A DNA stretch of 64,000 nucleotides from Marinihelvus sp963695135 (GCA_963695135.1 CAVOGA010000001.1:1054001-1118000); one strand, 5' to 3'. Shown: positions 27,502 to 40,234, numbered from the stretch's first letter. The notes: generated from the sequence alone by a model not told the origin. Translations and numbers: made by a program.

Positions 27502-30299
27502 ATGCTTAACGCCCTGATTACCAAAGTTTTTGGCAGCCGCAACGACCGCGTGGTGAAACAACTGTTCCGCAAGGTGGATGAGATCAACGCCTTCGAGCCG
27601 GCGCTGCAGGCGCTCTCGGACGAGGAACTGAAGGCAAAAACTGCCGAGCTGCGGGAAAAAGTCGCCGGCGGCGCCAGCCTGGACAGCGTCCTGCCCGAGG
27701 CTTTCGCGGTGGTACGCGAGGCCAGCGTGCGGACCCTGGGCCTGCGTCACTACGATGTCCAGCTGATCGGCGGCATGGTGATGCACGACGGCAAGATCGC
27801 CGAGATGAAAACCGGTGAGGGCAAAACCCTCATGGCGACCCTGGCCGTGTACCTGAACACCCTGGGCGGCGGCAGTGTTCACGTGGTGACGGTCAATGAC
27901 TACCTGGCCCGCCGCGACGCGGACTGGATGCGGCCGATTTACGAAATGCTCGGCGTCACGGTCGGCGTGGCCGTGCCGGGCATGACCCCGGCCGCGAAAC
28001 GCGCGTCCTACGCCTGCGACGTGGTTTACGCGACCAACAACGAGCTGGGCTTTGACTACCTGCGTGACAACATGGCCTTCACTGCGGACCAGCGCGTCCA
28101 GCGCGACCGCAGCTTCGCCATCGTGGACGAGGTGGACTCGATCCTGATCGACGAGGCGCGCACGCCGCTGATTATTTCCGGGCCCACCGACGACACGCCG
28201 CAGCTCTATGTGCGCCTGGACAAGCTCGTGCCGCACCTGAAACGGGCCGAGCTGCCCGACGACCCCGAAGAAGCGCCGGACGGCGATTTCACGGTCGATG
28301 AAAAGCAGAAGCAGGTGTACCTGACCGAAGACGGCATGTCCCACGTGGAAGAGCTGATGGTCAAGGAAGGGCTGCTGAAAGAGGACGACAGCCTCTACCA
28401 GGCGCACAACCTCAGCCTGGTCCACCACCTGAACGCCAGCCTGAAAGCCCACTACCTGTTCCAGAAGGATGTGGACTACATCGTCAACGAGGGCGAAGTG
28501 GTTATCGTTGACGAGTTCACCGGCCGCACGCTGGCCGGCCGGCGCTGGTCCGACGGCCTGCACCAGGCGGTCGAGGCCAAAGAAGGCGTGCCGATCCAGA
28601 AAGAGAACCAGACCCTCGCGTCCATTACCTTCCAGAACTACTTCCGCCTGTACAACAAGCTGTCCGGCATGACCGGTACGGCGGATACGGAAGCCTACGA
28701 GTTCCAGTCCATTTACGGGCTGGAAGTGGTGGTGATTCCGACCCACCGCCCCCTGATCCGTGATGACCGCGACGACCTGGTCTTCCTCAAGGCCGAGAAC
28801 AAGTACGACGCGATTATCGAGGACATCCGCGAGTGCATTGAGCGCGGCCAGCCGGTGCTGGTGGGTACGACCTCCATCGAGACCTCCGAGCTGCTGTCCG
28901 GCAAGCTGAAGAAGCTGAAGATTCCCCACGAGGTGCTCAACGCCAAGCAGCACGAGCGCGAGGCGCATATCGTCGCGCAGGCCGGTCAGAGTGGCGCGGT
29001 CACCATTGCGACCAACATGGCCGGCCGTGGTACCGACATCGTGCTGGGCGGCAGCCTGGAAGTGGAACTGGCCGCGCTTGGCGCGGATGCCACCGATGAG
29101 CAGAAGCAGGCGGTCCGCGACGCCTGGAAAGAGCGCCACGCCAGGGTGCTGGAGGCCGGCGGTCTGCACATTATCGGCACCGAGCGCCACGAGAGCCGCC
29201 GCATCGACAACCAGCTGCGCGGCCGCGCCGGCCGCCAGGGCGACCCGGGTTCATCGCGTTTTTACCTGTCGCTGGAAGACAACCTGATGCGCATCTTCGC
29301 CTCCGACCGCATGGGCGGCATGATGAAGCGCTTCGGCATGAAGGAAGACGAGGCCATCGAGGCCGGCATGCTCAACCGCGCCATTGAAAACGCGCAGCGC
29401 AAGGTCGAAGGGCACAACTTCGACATGCGCAAGCACCTGCTGGACTACGACGACGTGGCCAACGACCAGCGCCGCGTGGTGTACCAGCAGCGCCAGGACC
29501 TGATGGAACTGGATGATATTCACGACACCATCCTCGAATACCGCGACAACGTGTTCGATGCGGTGATCAGCAACTTCGTGCCGCCGGGCAGCATTGACGA
29601 GCAATGGGACCTGGCCGGGCTGGAACAGGCCCTGGAAGGCGAGTTCGGCATCGACGTGCCGCTGACACGCTGGGCGGAAGAAGGAGACCTGCAGAACGAG
29701 GAGGCGATCCGCTCCCGGGTGCTGCAGTCAGTCACCAACCACTTTGAAGCCAAGGAAGCGCAGGCCGGCACGGAAGTGATGCACCACTTCGAAAAGGCGC
29801 TGATGCTCAACGTGCTGGACCAGCAGTGGAAAGACCACCTCGCGCAAATGGACTACCTGCGCCAGGGCATCCACCTGCGCGGCTACGCCCAGAAGCAGCC
29901 GATGCAGGAATACAAGCGCGAAGCCTTCGAGATGTTCAGCCAGCTCATGGACAAGGTGGAGCACGAAATTACGCGCATCCTCGCCCGCGTCCAGGTGCGC
30001 GCCGAGGAAGACGTTGAAGCCGTCGACGCGCAGCGCAAGGGCGACGCCGGCCAGGTCCAGTACCGCCACGACGAGGCCGCCGGTATGCCGCCGGAGGGTG
30101 GCCAGGCCGGTCAACAGCCCGGCCCGCAGCAGGCCCGCCAGTCCGCCATGGCCCAGCACGCCGGCATGCAGGTCCGCCGCCGGGCAGCGCCGCCAACCCG
30201 CAGACCTTTGTGCGCGATGAAAAGAAGGTGGGGCGCAATGATCCCTGCCCGTGTGGCTCAGGGCGGAAGTACAAGCAGTGTCATGGGAAGTTGAGTTAG
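27502..30299 (+). CDS. secA: Preprotein translocase ATPase SecA (C-terminal frameshift)
   Basis: SecA drives protein export through SecYEG. The helicase-like motor has the Walker A sequence AEMKTGEGKTLMATLA (about residues 100-107) and the Walker B region FAIVDEVDSILIDEARTPLI. Motifs QNYFRLYNKLSGMTGTA, GRGTDIVLGGSL and QLRGRAGRQGDPGSSRFYLS complete the NBD folds. In the raw reading the C-terminus is scrambled from about 30185. Another frame restores QTFVRDEKKVGRNDPCPCGSGRKYKQCHGKL, here quoted by its parts: the zinc motif CPCGSGRKYKQCHG that binds SecB. It then stops at TAG 30297-30299. One base missing or two extra would explain this. Confidence 0.96.
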
Positions 30300-30326
30300 G
30301 TGGATGCAGGCCTGATTGGCGGGCCT

Positions 30327-30932
30327 TTAGCCTGGGTCCGCAAACCTGTTCATATAGCGCTCGTGCTGCGCATCGGTCGCCGCATGCAGCGCTTCCAACG
30401 TGCCGTCGTTAACGATCACATCATCGGCAATCGCCAGTCGCTGAGCGCGACTGGCCTGCGCCGCCAGAATCGCCCGGGCCTGTTCCTCACTGATCCCGTC
30501 CCTAAGCTGGACACGTTCCAACTGAACTGCTTCCGGGGTATCCACCAGCAGCACCCGGTCGATCCAGGGGTGGCGCCGGTTCTCCGCGAGCAAAGGAATG
30601 ACCACGACGCAGTAGGGTGACTCAAGGCGGGCAATGCGCTGCTTCACCTCGTCGAGTATTGCCGGGTGGAGCAAGCCCTCCAGCGCTTTGCGCTCGCCCT
30701 GGTCCTGAAAGACACGCTCCCTTAGCGCCGCGCGATCAAGCGCTCCGTCTGCCGTAAGTATCTCCTCGCCAAAGCGCTCACTGAGCGCATCCAGCAAAGG
30801 CTGGCCCGGCTCGACCACTTCCCGGGCGATCAGGTCCGTATCGATAATCGGCACCCCCAGATTCCCGAGGCGGTCAGACACCGCCGTTTTGCCGGAGGCG
30901 ATTCCGCCGGTGAGTGCGACGACGGCGGTCAT
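30327..30932 (-). CDS. coaE: Dephospho-CoA kinase
   Basis: CoaE phosphorylates dephospho-CoA in the last step of CoA synthesis. The 201-residue protein starts at 30932 with VVALTGGIASGKTAVSDRL, which carries the Walker A motif. DTDLIAREVVEPGQPLLDAL, PLLAENRRHPWIDRVLLVDTP and RDGISEEQARAILAAQASR are family hallmarks. It is the last gene downstream of pilD, a linkage common in pseudomonads and xanthomonads (pilBCD-coaE). Confidence 0.96.
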   Translation of the reverse strand: MTAVVALTGGIASGKTAVSDRLGNLGVPIIDTDLIAREVVEPGQPLLDALSERFGEEILTADGALDRAALRERVFQDQGERKALEGLLHPAILDEVKQRIARLESPYCVVVIPLLAENRRHPWIDRVLLVDTPEAVQLERVQLRDGISEEQARAILAAQASRAQRLAIADDVIVNDGTLEALHAATDAQHERYMNRFADPG

Positions 30933-30952
30933 TGGCCGAGACTGCCGATCAT

Positions 30953-31970
30953 TCAGGTGAGGACTTGCCCCAGCGCGCCGGCGGCAGAGCTTAAAAGCCC
31001 GGTAACCTTGTCCGGCCAGAGGAAAACAACCCATCCCGCCGCCGCCAGAAACGGCCCGAAAGGAATTGGCTTACCGCGCCGCTCGCGCTGCAACGCCATC
31101 AGGGTGCTGCCGATGATGGCGCCGGTGAAGGAGGCGATAAGCAGGATCGGGATCACCATTTGCCAGCCCATCCAGGCGCCCAGGGCGCCCAAGAGCCAGA
31201 AATCGCCATACCCCATGGCTTCTTTCTTGAAAACGATCTTCCACAGCCAGTAAACCGACCAGAGAAACCCGTAACCCAGGATCGCGCCCAGAACGCTGTC
31301 CGTAGGGGTCAGCGGCAGCACGGCGCCCTCAACGAGGGTCAGTTCCAGATTGAACAGGGTTGCGAAAACTGATGGCACCAGGGCCGGCACGCTGAGGAGC
31401 AGGCCAGACCAGAACAGGGGCTGGGTCAGCTCTTCCGGAAGGAGTTGATGATCGTAGTCAATGCCTGCCATGGCGATCAGCAAGGCGGTAAACCACAAAC
31501 CTGCCAACCCGATGGGTGTTGGTCCGAGGACCCAGATCACCATAACAAAGCTCAAACCGGTGGCGAGCTCAATTGCCGGATAGCGCAAGGGGATTCTGGC
31601 CCGGCATCCGGAGCACTTGCCGCGCAGGAAGAGATACGACAGCACCGGAATGTTTTCCCAGGCGCGAATGCGGTGGCCGCATTTCGGACAGGTGGAGGGG
31701 GGATAAGACAAAGAAAGTTGTCGCTCAGGTTCGGCATCGGTTTGCGCTGCTACTGCGGATTCATCGAGTAACTTATTCGCACCAGCTTCTCCCGTGTGCC
31801 CCTCGGCAGTAGTCTGTACCGCAAGCAGTTCTTCGCACTGACATCGCCAGCGTTCGCTCCAGCATTCGCGGAAAACGCAGAATAACGACGTTGAGGAATG
31901 ACCCGATTAGCAGGCCCAAAAAAAACACCCCCGACAGGATCAGGGGTGTGTTGTCCAATAATAAGTGCAA
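30953..31970 (-). CDS. pilD: Prepilin peptidase / N-methyltransferase PilD (frameshifted)
   Basis: PilD is the inner-membrane aspartyl protease that cleaves and N-methylates type IV prepilins. The N-terminal part has GLLIGSFLNVVILRFPRMLE. After the break near 31861 (one extra base) the frame resumes RWRCQCEELLAV. The zinc tetracysteine is CPKCGH...CSGC. The catalytic aspartates lie in AMAGIDYDHQLLPE and GYGDFWLLGALGAWMGW. The usual GxGDxK motif reads GYGDFW, so the lysine is replaced by tryptophan. The remaining hydrophobic segments look normal. It lies between pilC and coaE. Confidence 0.92.
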
Positions 31971-32006
31971 GCAAGTTTACGGTGCTCTTCCGGATTAGGC
32001 TCTTGC

Positions 32007-33236
32007 CTAAATAACCGCCGCCATTTTGAAGATCGGCAGGTACATGGCCACAACCATGCCGCCGACGATGCCGCCGATAAAGACGATGATCAAGCGGCTC
32101 CAGCAGGCTGCTCAGCGCATCCACCGCGTTATTGACCTCTTCCTCGTAGGCCTCCGCCACCTTGATCAGCATTTCATCCAGGGAACCGGCTTCCTCACCA
32201 ATGGCGGCCATCTGGATCACCATGTTGGGAAAGACGTTGGTTTGTTGCATGGCCAGCTGCAGCTGGTGACCGACGGAGACGTCCTCGCGAATGCGTTTGG
32301 CAGCGTCGTTGTAAACCGCGTTACCGGTGGCCCCTGCAACGATTCCCAGCGCTTCAACCAGAGGAACCCCGGCGGCAAAGGTAATGGCCAGCGTGCGGCA
32401 GAAACGCGCAATCGCGGATTTTTCAAGAATGGGCCCAATCAGCGGCAATCTTCAGGCTGACCCGGTCAATCCAGTGGGCGAACGCGGGTGAGCGGTTTTT
32501 GGCCATGATGAGTGCCGGTGACGCCACGCAATCAGCCCGAAAAGCAACAAGATAGGCCGTTATCTCTGCAGGAATCTCACTGGCGTTCAGAACCATCTGG
32601 GTGAAGGCCGGCAGGTCTGCGCCAAAACTTGCGAAGATTCCTTCAAACTGCGGAATCACAAACAGCAGCAAAATGGCCATCACGATGATCGCCACAGCAA
32701 CCACCGCGGCCGGATAATACAGCGCCTTTTTGACCTTGCCCTTGATGCTCTCAATGCGCTCCCGGTAGGTCGCGATTTCATCAAGAATCGTGTCCAGCAC
32801 ACCGGCGCTTTCGCCGGCCTTGACCAGGTTGGTATAGAGCTCATCAAACTGAACCGGGTGGGCGCTCAGTGCCTCGTACAGGCTGCCGCCGGATTCCACA
32901 TCAGCACGAATCTTGTCGACCATCACCCGCATGCGCGGGTTTTTAACCCCGCCGGCAATAATCTGGAAGGCAGTCACCAGGGGCACACCGGATTTCAGCA
33001 TGGTCGCCAGCTGTCGGCTGAATACGGCAATGTCCTTGGGCGTGATGCGGCTGCCGGCACCGCCGAAGAGCGGCTTGGGCTTTTTGCGCACGCGAATCGG
33101 GTTAATGCCCTGGCGGCGCAATTCGGCCCGAACCAGGTTCGGGCGTATTCGCTACCTGTTGTCCTTTCAGCCGAACCCCGCGCTTATCCCGGCCTTCCCA
33201 GAGGAAGATGGTCTGTTCATTCTGCATCGTTGCCAT
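32007..33236 (-). CDS. pilC: Type IV pilus inner-membrane platform protein PilC (three frameshifts)
   Basis: PilC is the polytopic platform protein of the pilus motor. ATG 33236 gives MATMQNEQTIFLWEGRDKRG, typical of the family. Frame breaks lie near 33138 (before LRRQGINPIRVRKKPKPLFG), near 32445 (joining VSLKI to PLIGPILEKSAIARFCRTL) and near 32090 (joining LLEPL to IIVFIGGIVGGMVVAMYLPI and the stop). Each is repaired by removal of one base. T2SSF domain motifs include FSRQLATMLKSGVPL and AGESAGVLDTILDEIATY. Three bases separate it from pilB. Confidence 0.93.
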
Positions 33237-33239
33237 AAC

Positions 33240-34956
33240 CTAGTCCTTGGTTACCCGGTTAATTTCAATCAAGTCGGTCAAGCCCAGCGCCACTTTCTGC
33301 AGGGCGGCCTGCCGGAGATCCATGATGCCCTCGGAGACCGCCTGCCGGGCAATGTCCATGGAGTTGCCTTCTTCCAGGATGATCTGCGAAATCGCTTCCG
33401 TGATCGGCATCACCTGGAAGGCACCGGTACGACCCTTATAGCCCTCATTGCACTCAGAGCAGCCGCCCGGTTTGTACAGCTGCAGGCCGTCCAGCATGTC
33501 CTCGGCGAACCCGGCGCGCTGCAGGGCTTCCGGCGGCAGATCATCCCTGACCTTGCACTTGTGCAGCGTGCGCAGCAGTCGCTGAGCCATGACCAGGTTC
33601 AGCGCCGAGGTAATGTTATAGCTCGGCACACCCATGTTCACCAGTCGGGTGATGGTTTGCGGCGCATCGTTGGTGTGCAGCGTGGAGAGCACCAGGTGAC
33701 CGGTTTGTGCCGCCTTGATGGCAATTTCGGCCGTCTCCAGGTCTCGAATCTCCCCCACCATGATGATGTCCGGGTCCTGGCGCAGGAACGAGCGCAGCGC
33801 CCGGGCAAAGGTCATGCCCTGCTTTTCGTTCTGCTGGACCTGGTTGATGCCCGCCACGCGGATTTCCACCGGGTCTTCTACCGTGGAGATATTGCGACCG
33901 TCCTCGTTCAGGATGTTCAGGGCGGTGTAGAGCGTGACGGTCTTACCGCTACCGGTCGGGCCGGTTACCAGGATCATGCCATAGGGCTTCTTGATGGCCT
34001 CGTAATAGAGTTCCTGCTGTGCCTCGAAAAAACCCAGGTGCTCAATGCCGAGCCTGGTGGTATTGGAGTCGAGAATACGCAGCACCGCCTTTTCACCGAA
34101 CAGGGTGGGGCAGGTGCTGACACGAAAGTCCACGCTCTTGTTGCGGGAGATGTTCAGCTTGATGCGCCCGTCCTGGGGTATACGTTTTTCCGCGATATCC
34201 AGGCCGGCCATAACCTTCAGACGGGCCGTAAGGCGCCGCGCCATCTGCACCGGCGGGCTGGCCATGGGCGCGAGCACACCGTCCAGGCGATAGCGTATGC
34301 GGTATTTCATCTCGTAGGGTTCGAAATGAATGTCCGAGGCGCCCTTGCGAATCGCGTCGATCAGTACCTTGTTGATGAACTTGACGACCGGTGTTTCATC
34401 AATCGCCGCATCAACATCGCTGTTTTCATCAAGGTCTGCATCGGATGTAAAGCCAATGTCTTCCAGTCCATCCTCTTCTCCGAAGTCATCGAAGGCCTCG
34501 GTGGCGGAGGACATCGCGCGATCAATGGTCGGTTCAAGCTGATTGCTGGGAACAATAATCGGCTCGACATGAAAGCCGGAGCTGAAGGAAATCTCGTCAA
34601 TGACCGTGTGATCGGTCGGGTCGGACAGGGCAATAAACAGCGAGTTGCCGCGCAGGTACAGCGGCAGGGCCTTGTGTTTCTGAATCAGACTCTCGCTGAC
34701 GGCGGTAATGCGGCGCGTGGGACAGGTCGATGGACGAGGCATCCAGCAAGGGGACGCCGTATTCAACCGATGCGGCAGCAGCCAGCACGGACGGATCCAG
34801 GTCCGACTGCTGGGTCAGCCAGGCAAGCACGGTTACGCCCTTTTTGCTGGCGCTGTCGCAGGCCTCCAGGGCCGCCTGTTCTTCCAGCAACCCCTCGGCG
34901 ACCAGCCGACGGGCAAAACCCCTTAGCTGGCTTGTGACTTTTAATTCTGAATTCAT
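33240..34956 (-). CDS. pilB: Type IV pilus extension ATPase PilB (frameshifted)
   Basis: PilB powers pilus extension. The N-terminal domain begins MNSELKVTSQLRGFARRLVA; an in-frame ATG lies 15 bases upstream. The frame breaks near 34722, and dropping one C joins IDLS to RRITAVSESLIQKHKALPL. The GspE-type ATPase has the Walker A GPTGSGKT, the Asp box DGRISLD-like region IPQDGRIKLNISRN, and the Walker B DIIMVGEIRDLETAEIA. A His box, TGHLVLSTLHTNDAPQT, and a cysteine pair, CSECNEGYKGRTG, for zinc follow. The gene lies downstream of pilA after the terminator. Confidence 0.95.
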
Positions 34957-35127
34957 GAACCCCTGCTCCAAGCCCCGCGCCCAAGTATAAAGGGAATTCA
35001 GGGGCCTATTGCAACTATGTGCAACCGACGCCTTAGCAAAATTTCACGCATTGTTCCCTAACTATTAACAACGTGAAAGGCACAAGAAGTCGCTCACATT
35101 GTCTACCAGCGATGGTGTTTTGATACG

Positions 35128-35157
35128 AAAAAAGCCCCGCCTGCCGGCGGGGCTTCT
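35128..35157 (-). terminator. Rho-independent terminator after pilA
   Basis: On the minus strand GCCCCGCC-GGCA-GGCGGGGC is followed by six T residues. This is a strong GC-rich hairpin with a U tract, 12 bases after the pilA stop. It would separate the abundant pilin mRNA from pilBCD. The rest of the 197-base pilA-pilB gap holds no gene I can support. Confidence 0.9.
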
Positions 35158-35168
35158 TTCAGTCGCTA

Positions 35169-35618
35169 TTAAATAAAGCTTAGCGGCACGATGCCGGCAC
35201 GTGACGCTTGCTTGCCCAGGGTGTTCGTGCAATCCCAGGTCAGTTGGCCATTGCCGGTGTTGGTGGGAGTCAGAACGATGTTGCCTTCCGCACCGCCGGC
35301 CGCGCCTGCCCCGGTGTTTTGAGTGACAGCCGTAATGGTGCCGCCAACGTTGCGTGATGCTAGCGCAGTACAGTGTGGCCGACGAAGTCAAAACCGGCTG
35401 TAGCGTTGTCCGCAGGCAGTACACCTTCAGACTGGAAAGACTCGGAAACAGCCAGTTTGGCGGGAGCAGCGTTGCTGATGCACTCACCGACCTTGGTACG
35501 GACTGATGTAGTCCTGGTAAGCCGGCACAGCCAGGGCAACCAGGATGGCGACAATCGCGATAACGATCATCAGTTCGATCAGGGTGAAACCCTTTTGTAC
35601 AGTTTTCATGGTACGCAT
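35169..35618 (-). CDS. pilA: Type IV major pilin PilA (three frameshifts)
   Basis: PilA is the structural subunit of the pilus. The ATG at 35618 is preceded by GGAGGG seven bases upstream and gives a 10-residue leader MRTMKTVQKG cleaved before FTLIELMIVIAIVAILVALA. The globular domain needs single-base removals near 35508 (PAYQDY to SVRTKVGECISNAAPAKLAV), 35378 (AGFDFV to TLYCASI) and 35355 (to RNVGGTITAVTQNTGAG). The repaired end includes QLTWDCTNTLGKQASRAGIV before TAA. Three cysteines are seen: one in VGECIS, and CAS and WDC, the last pair possibly forming the D-loop. It has its own sigma-54 promoter and terminator. Confidence 0.93.
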
Positions 35619-35718
35619 TTTAATACCCTCCATTGGTATTGATGTTTTGGGAGCCAGTCCAGTGTGTCCCAGCTTTCCCGATAACCCCTGTAAATTTTTC
35701 AGGATGCGAGAGTATTAA

Positions 35719-35734
35719 TGCAAAACAGATGCCA
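35719..35734 (-). promoter_or_regulatory. Sigma-54 (-24/-12) promoter of pilA
   Basis: On the minus strand TGGCAT-CTGTT-TTGCA matches the RpoN consensus TGGCAC-N5-TTGCA, with ten bases between the invariant GG and GC. It lies about 100 bases upstream of the pilA ATG. PilR, a sigma-54 activator of the NtrC family, is encoded nearby at 37199-38596, and pilA is known to be RpoN/PilR dependent in Pseudomonas and Xanthomonas. Confidence 0.88.
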
Positions 35735-35808
35735 AAGTAATAAAGATATTAATATCAGGTATTTATAGAATTTCTATCTTTTCGTACATGACCTTTGGCA
35801 CAGCGAAC

Positions 35809-35843
35809 TGTCACAAGGTGACAAATTTTGTCAGTTTTTGTCA
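35809..35843 (-). promoter_or_regulatory. Phased TGTCA repeats, probable PilR upstream activator sites
   Basis: TGTCA pentamers occur at 35809, 35829 and 35839 on the plus strand, and the inverted form TGACA at 35819. All lie exactly 10 bp apart, so they face one side of the helix. They are about 75-125 bases upstream of the sigma-54 promoter, where NtrC-family activators bind. In Pseudomonas aeruginosa PilR recognises repeated (C/G)TGTC boxes before pilA. The distal box overlaps the last codons of egtB. Confidence 0.75.
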
Positions 35844-37197
35844 CCCGTCCGTGACGTCTTTGGCCAGGCGCAGGCCGCTGTACTGCCAGCGGGCGTGCGC
35901 GGGGAAGAAATTCCGGTAGCTCAGGCGCTCGTGACCGGCCGGGGTGGCGCCGGAGGCGCCGCGCAGCACCATCTGGTTGATCATGAACTTGCCGTTGTAC
36001 TCGCCGACCACGCCCGCGGCCGGCTCAAAACCCGGGTAGGGCAGGTACGCGCTGGCGGTCCATTCCCAGACCCGGGCATATTCCCCGGCCACCGGGTCCT
36101 GGCCCGGCAGCCGGTCCCCGGCGCCATCACGGGCCGTGGTCTCCCTGTGCAGACCCTCCTGCCTCGCAAAGCACTCCCACTCGGCTTCCGTGGGCAGCCG
36201 GCAGCCGGCCCAGCGGGCGTAGGCGTCCGCCTCGTAGTAGGAGACATGCGCAACGGCCCAGGCCGGATTGACCGGCTGCGAGCCGCGCAGCGTGAACTGC
36301 TGCCAGCCGGATCCGTCCGAATCCTGGCGCCAGTACAGGGGCGCCGTCACGCCGTGCTCAGTCCGCCAGGCCCAGCCCTCGGAGAGCCAGTGCTGCGGGT
36401 TCTCGTAGCCGCCGTCGGCCATGAAGGCCAGCCAGTCCCGGTTGCTGACCGGCTGGCGCGCGATCTGGCAGCGTGGCACCAGCGCCCGGTGCCGCGGTGT
36501 TTCGTTGTCAAAGCAAAACCCGACACCTGCATAGCCCATCCGGACTTCCCCGGCGGACAGCTCCACCCATTCGGGGCTCGCCGGAATATTGGTGGCAGTC
36601 GTTTGAGTCGCTGCGCCGCTGTACGCCGGCCAGGCCGGGTTCTGCGCCAGCGCGTGCTTGATGTCCGTGATCAGCAGTTCCTGGTGCTGTTGCTCGTGGT
36701 TGATGCCCAGGCGCAGCAGGCTGAGTAGTTCCAGTTTTGCCGTCCCCGCCGAAAGGCTTTCGAGGAGTCTGAGCTACCCGCCGCTCGGTCCGGGCCCGGT
36801 ATTCCAGCACCTGCGCCAGCGACGGCCGCGAGAGCATGCCGCGCCGCGGGCGGGGGTGCTGCCTGCCAATGCCGTTGTAGTAGCTGTTGAACAGCACGCA
36901 GAAAGATTCGTCGAACCAGGTAAAACCGTCCTCGAAGGCCTGCAGGATAAAGGTCTCGAAAAACCAGGTCGTATGCGCCAGGTGCCACTTCGTGGGGCTG
37001 GCATCGGGCATCGACTGGACCATCATGTCCTCGGCGGACAGGGGCGCGGCCAGTTCCAGCGTATGGGCGCGACAGGCCTGGAAAGCATCCATTATCAGCG
37101 GCAGGTTCGCTGACAGCTCCTGCTCCGGCAGCGCATTCAGCGCCGCAATGGGGTGCCTGGAGTCAGCGCCTGGCACACTGTGTTCGTTCGCGGCCAT
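35841..37197 (-). CDS. egtB: EgtB-like sulfoxide synthase / FGE-sulfatase domain protein (frameshifted)
   Basis: The product resembles EgtB, the non-heme iron oxygenase that joins hercynine to a thiol in ergothioneine synthesis. The N-terminal DinB-like domain has WHLAHTTWFFETFILQ and, after the frame repair near 36770, INHEQQHQELLITDIKHAL. These supply the iron-binding histidines. The C-terminal formylglycine-generating-enzyme-like domain has RLPTEAEWECFAR, VWEWTASAYLPYPGF and RGASGATPAGHERLSYRNFF. No egtD homologue is present in the window. The ATG at 37197 lies 1 base after the pilR stop, so it is probably co-transcribed with pilSR. A SenA-type role in selenoneine synthesis is an alternative. 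Confidence 0.87.
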
Positions 37198-37198
37198 A

Positions 37199-38592
<1,394 letters not shown>

Positions 38593-38596
<4 letters not shown>

Positions 38597-40234
38597 GCGG
38601 GTTTCCTGAAGGGTTCCGGTTCAATATTGGGCGTCATGCTGCCGCTGGCCAGGGCCATGCGGATCCTGAAACGCGTGCCCTGGCCGGGTTTTGATTCCAC
38701 GGTCAGCTCGGCCTGGTTGGCTTCGCACAGCTGGCGTGCAATATACAGCCCCAGGCCGGTGCCTTCCTTGCGGGTGGTGAAAAACGGTTCGAAAATCTTG
38801 CCCAGGCGGTCTTCCGCGATGCCCTTGCCGTTGTCTTCGACACCCAGGATGCAGTAGCCGCTGCCGGTTTCCACTTCCAGGTGCAGCGCCAGCCGCGGTG
38901 CATCGTTGTCCTTGCCCAGGTGCTGCATGGCGTTTTCCATCAGCTTCCACAGCACCTGGTGCAGCTGGCTGCGGTCAAACAGGGTGGTGACCGGGTCCCC
39001 GCCGGCGCGGCAGCAGCAGCTCGAAACGGCTGTCCGTGTAGGCGCTCTGGAACTCGGCCAGCAGCTCCTCCAGCCACGGCCGCAGCTGCAGCAGCTCCAC
39101 CTGCGATTTCTCCCGCCGGGACATCTGCAGGATGTTCTCAATGATGCCGTTCATGCGCCGGGATTGCTTGCGGATAATGTCCACCAGGCGGGCCTGGCCC
39201 TCGTCCAGGCGCTCGTCCTCCTCCAGCAGCTGCGCGGCATGGCTGATCGCCGACAGCGGGTTGCGGATTTCGTGGGCGATGCTGGTGGACAGTTTGGCCA
39301 GGGAGATGGAGGACATCTCCAGCGCGCGCTGCGAGACCACGTCGTTGTCCTCCAGGAAAATAATCGTCGAAATGTCCTTGCCGCCCGGCAGGTTGACGAA
39401 TTTCGGCACCACCTCCGCCTGGCTGGCGTTCAGCGCCAGGGTGCGCGGCTCCAGGCGCGGGTCGTTGCGCCATTCCTCCAGGGCGATGCGCAGTTCCGGG
39501 GACAGCTGGCTCAGGGTTCGTTCCGAGGCCGGCGGGCTGCCCAGCAGGTACCAGGCGGACTCGTTCATCATGCGGATCTTGCCGTCGGTGCCCACCGCCA
39601 GCACGCCGCTGCGCAGGCGGCGGATGATCAGCTCGTTGACCTGCTCCAGGCGGGATACGGCCTGTGCCTGCTTCTCCGCGATCAGGCGGAAGTCCCGCGC
39701 CCAGTTGGCCAGCAGGTGGGTCAGCACGGTAATGACCAGGATGGTCAGGCCGTAAAAGCCGGAGGTGAGCAGCTTGGCGGTGCTTATCTCGCCGCCCAGC
39801 CCGGCGAGCAGCGGCTGCACGATGATCGCCACGGCCGCCAGCGATGCGACGAGCATGGCCAGGCGCAGCGGCAGGATGATGCCCGCCGAGGCGCCCACGA
39901 AGACCAGCAATACGGCAACGCCCTCGAAGGTGAACAGCAGCAGGGAAATCAGCAGCACATCCAGCACCAGCGACTGCAGGGCCAGGTGGTAGAAGGCGTC
40001 GTCCTTGCGCCGCGCGGCGATCACAAAGTACAGCGAGAAAATGAAGTACACGAGCAGCACGGCGCCGGCGAGGCTCGAGTTGCGCAACGCCTGCGCCTCC
40101 ACCAGCAGGCCGGAGAGGTAGGCGATGGCCAGCGCGACGCTGATAAACAGCCGGAAAAAATTCAGGTAGTTGACCACGCGGTGGGTCAGGGCGGGGGACA
40201 GCGGATATCCGGAGATATCGGTCACCTTGTACAT
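38593..40234 (-). CDS. pilS: Sensor histidine kinase PilS (frameshifted)
   Basis: PilS is the membrane kinase partner of PilR. The ATG at 40234 is preceded by GGAGG seven bases upstream and gives MYKVTDISGYPLSP. Six hydrophobic segments lie in residues of about 25-200. A PAS-like domain (LRSGVLAVGTDGKIRMMN) follows, then the HisKA motif SIAHEIRNPLSAISHAAQLL. The frame breaks near 39008, and one base removed joins LLLPR to GGDPVTTLFDRSQLHQVLWK. The ATPase domain has ENAMQH, GVEDNGKGI and GTGLGLYIARQL. A possible -10 TATACT lies at 40330-40335 on the minus strand, without a clear -35. Confidence 0.93.
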
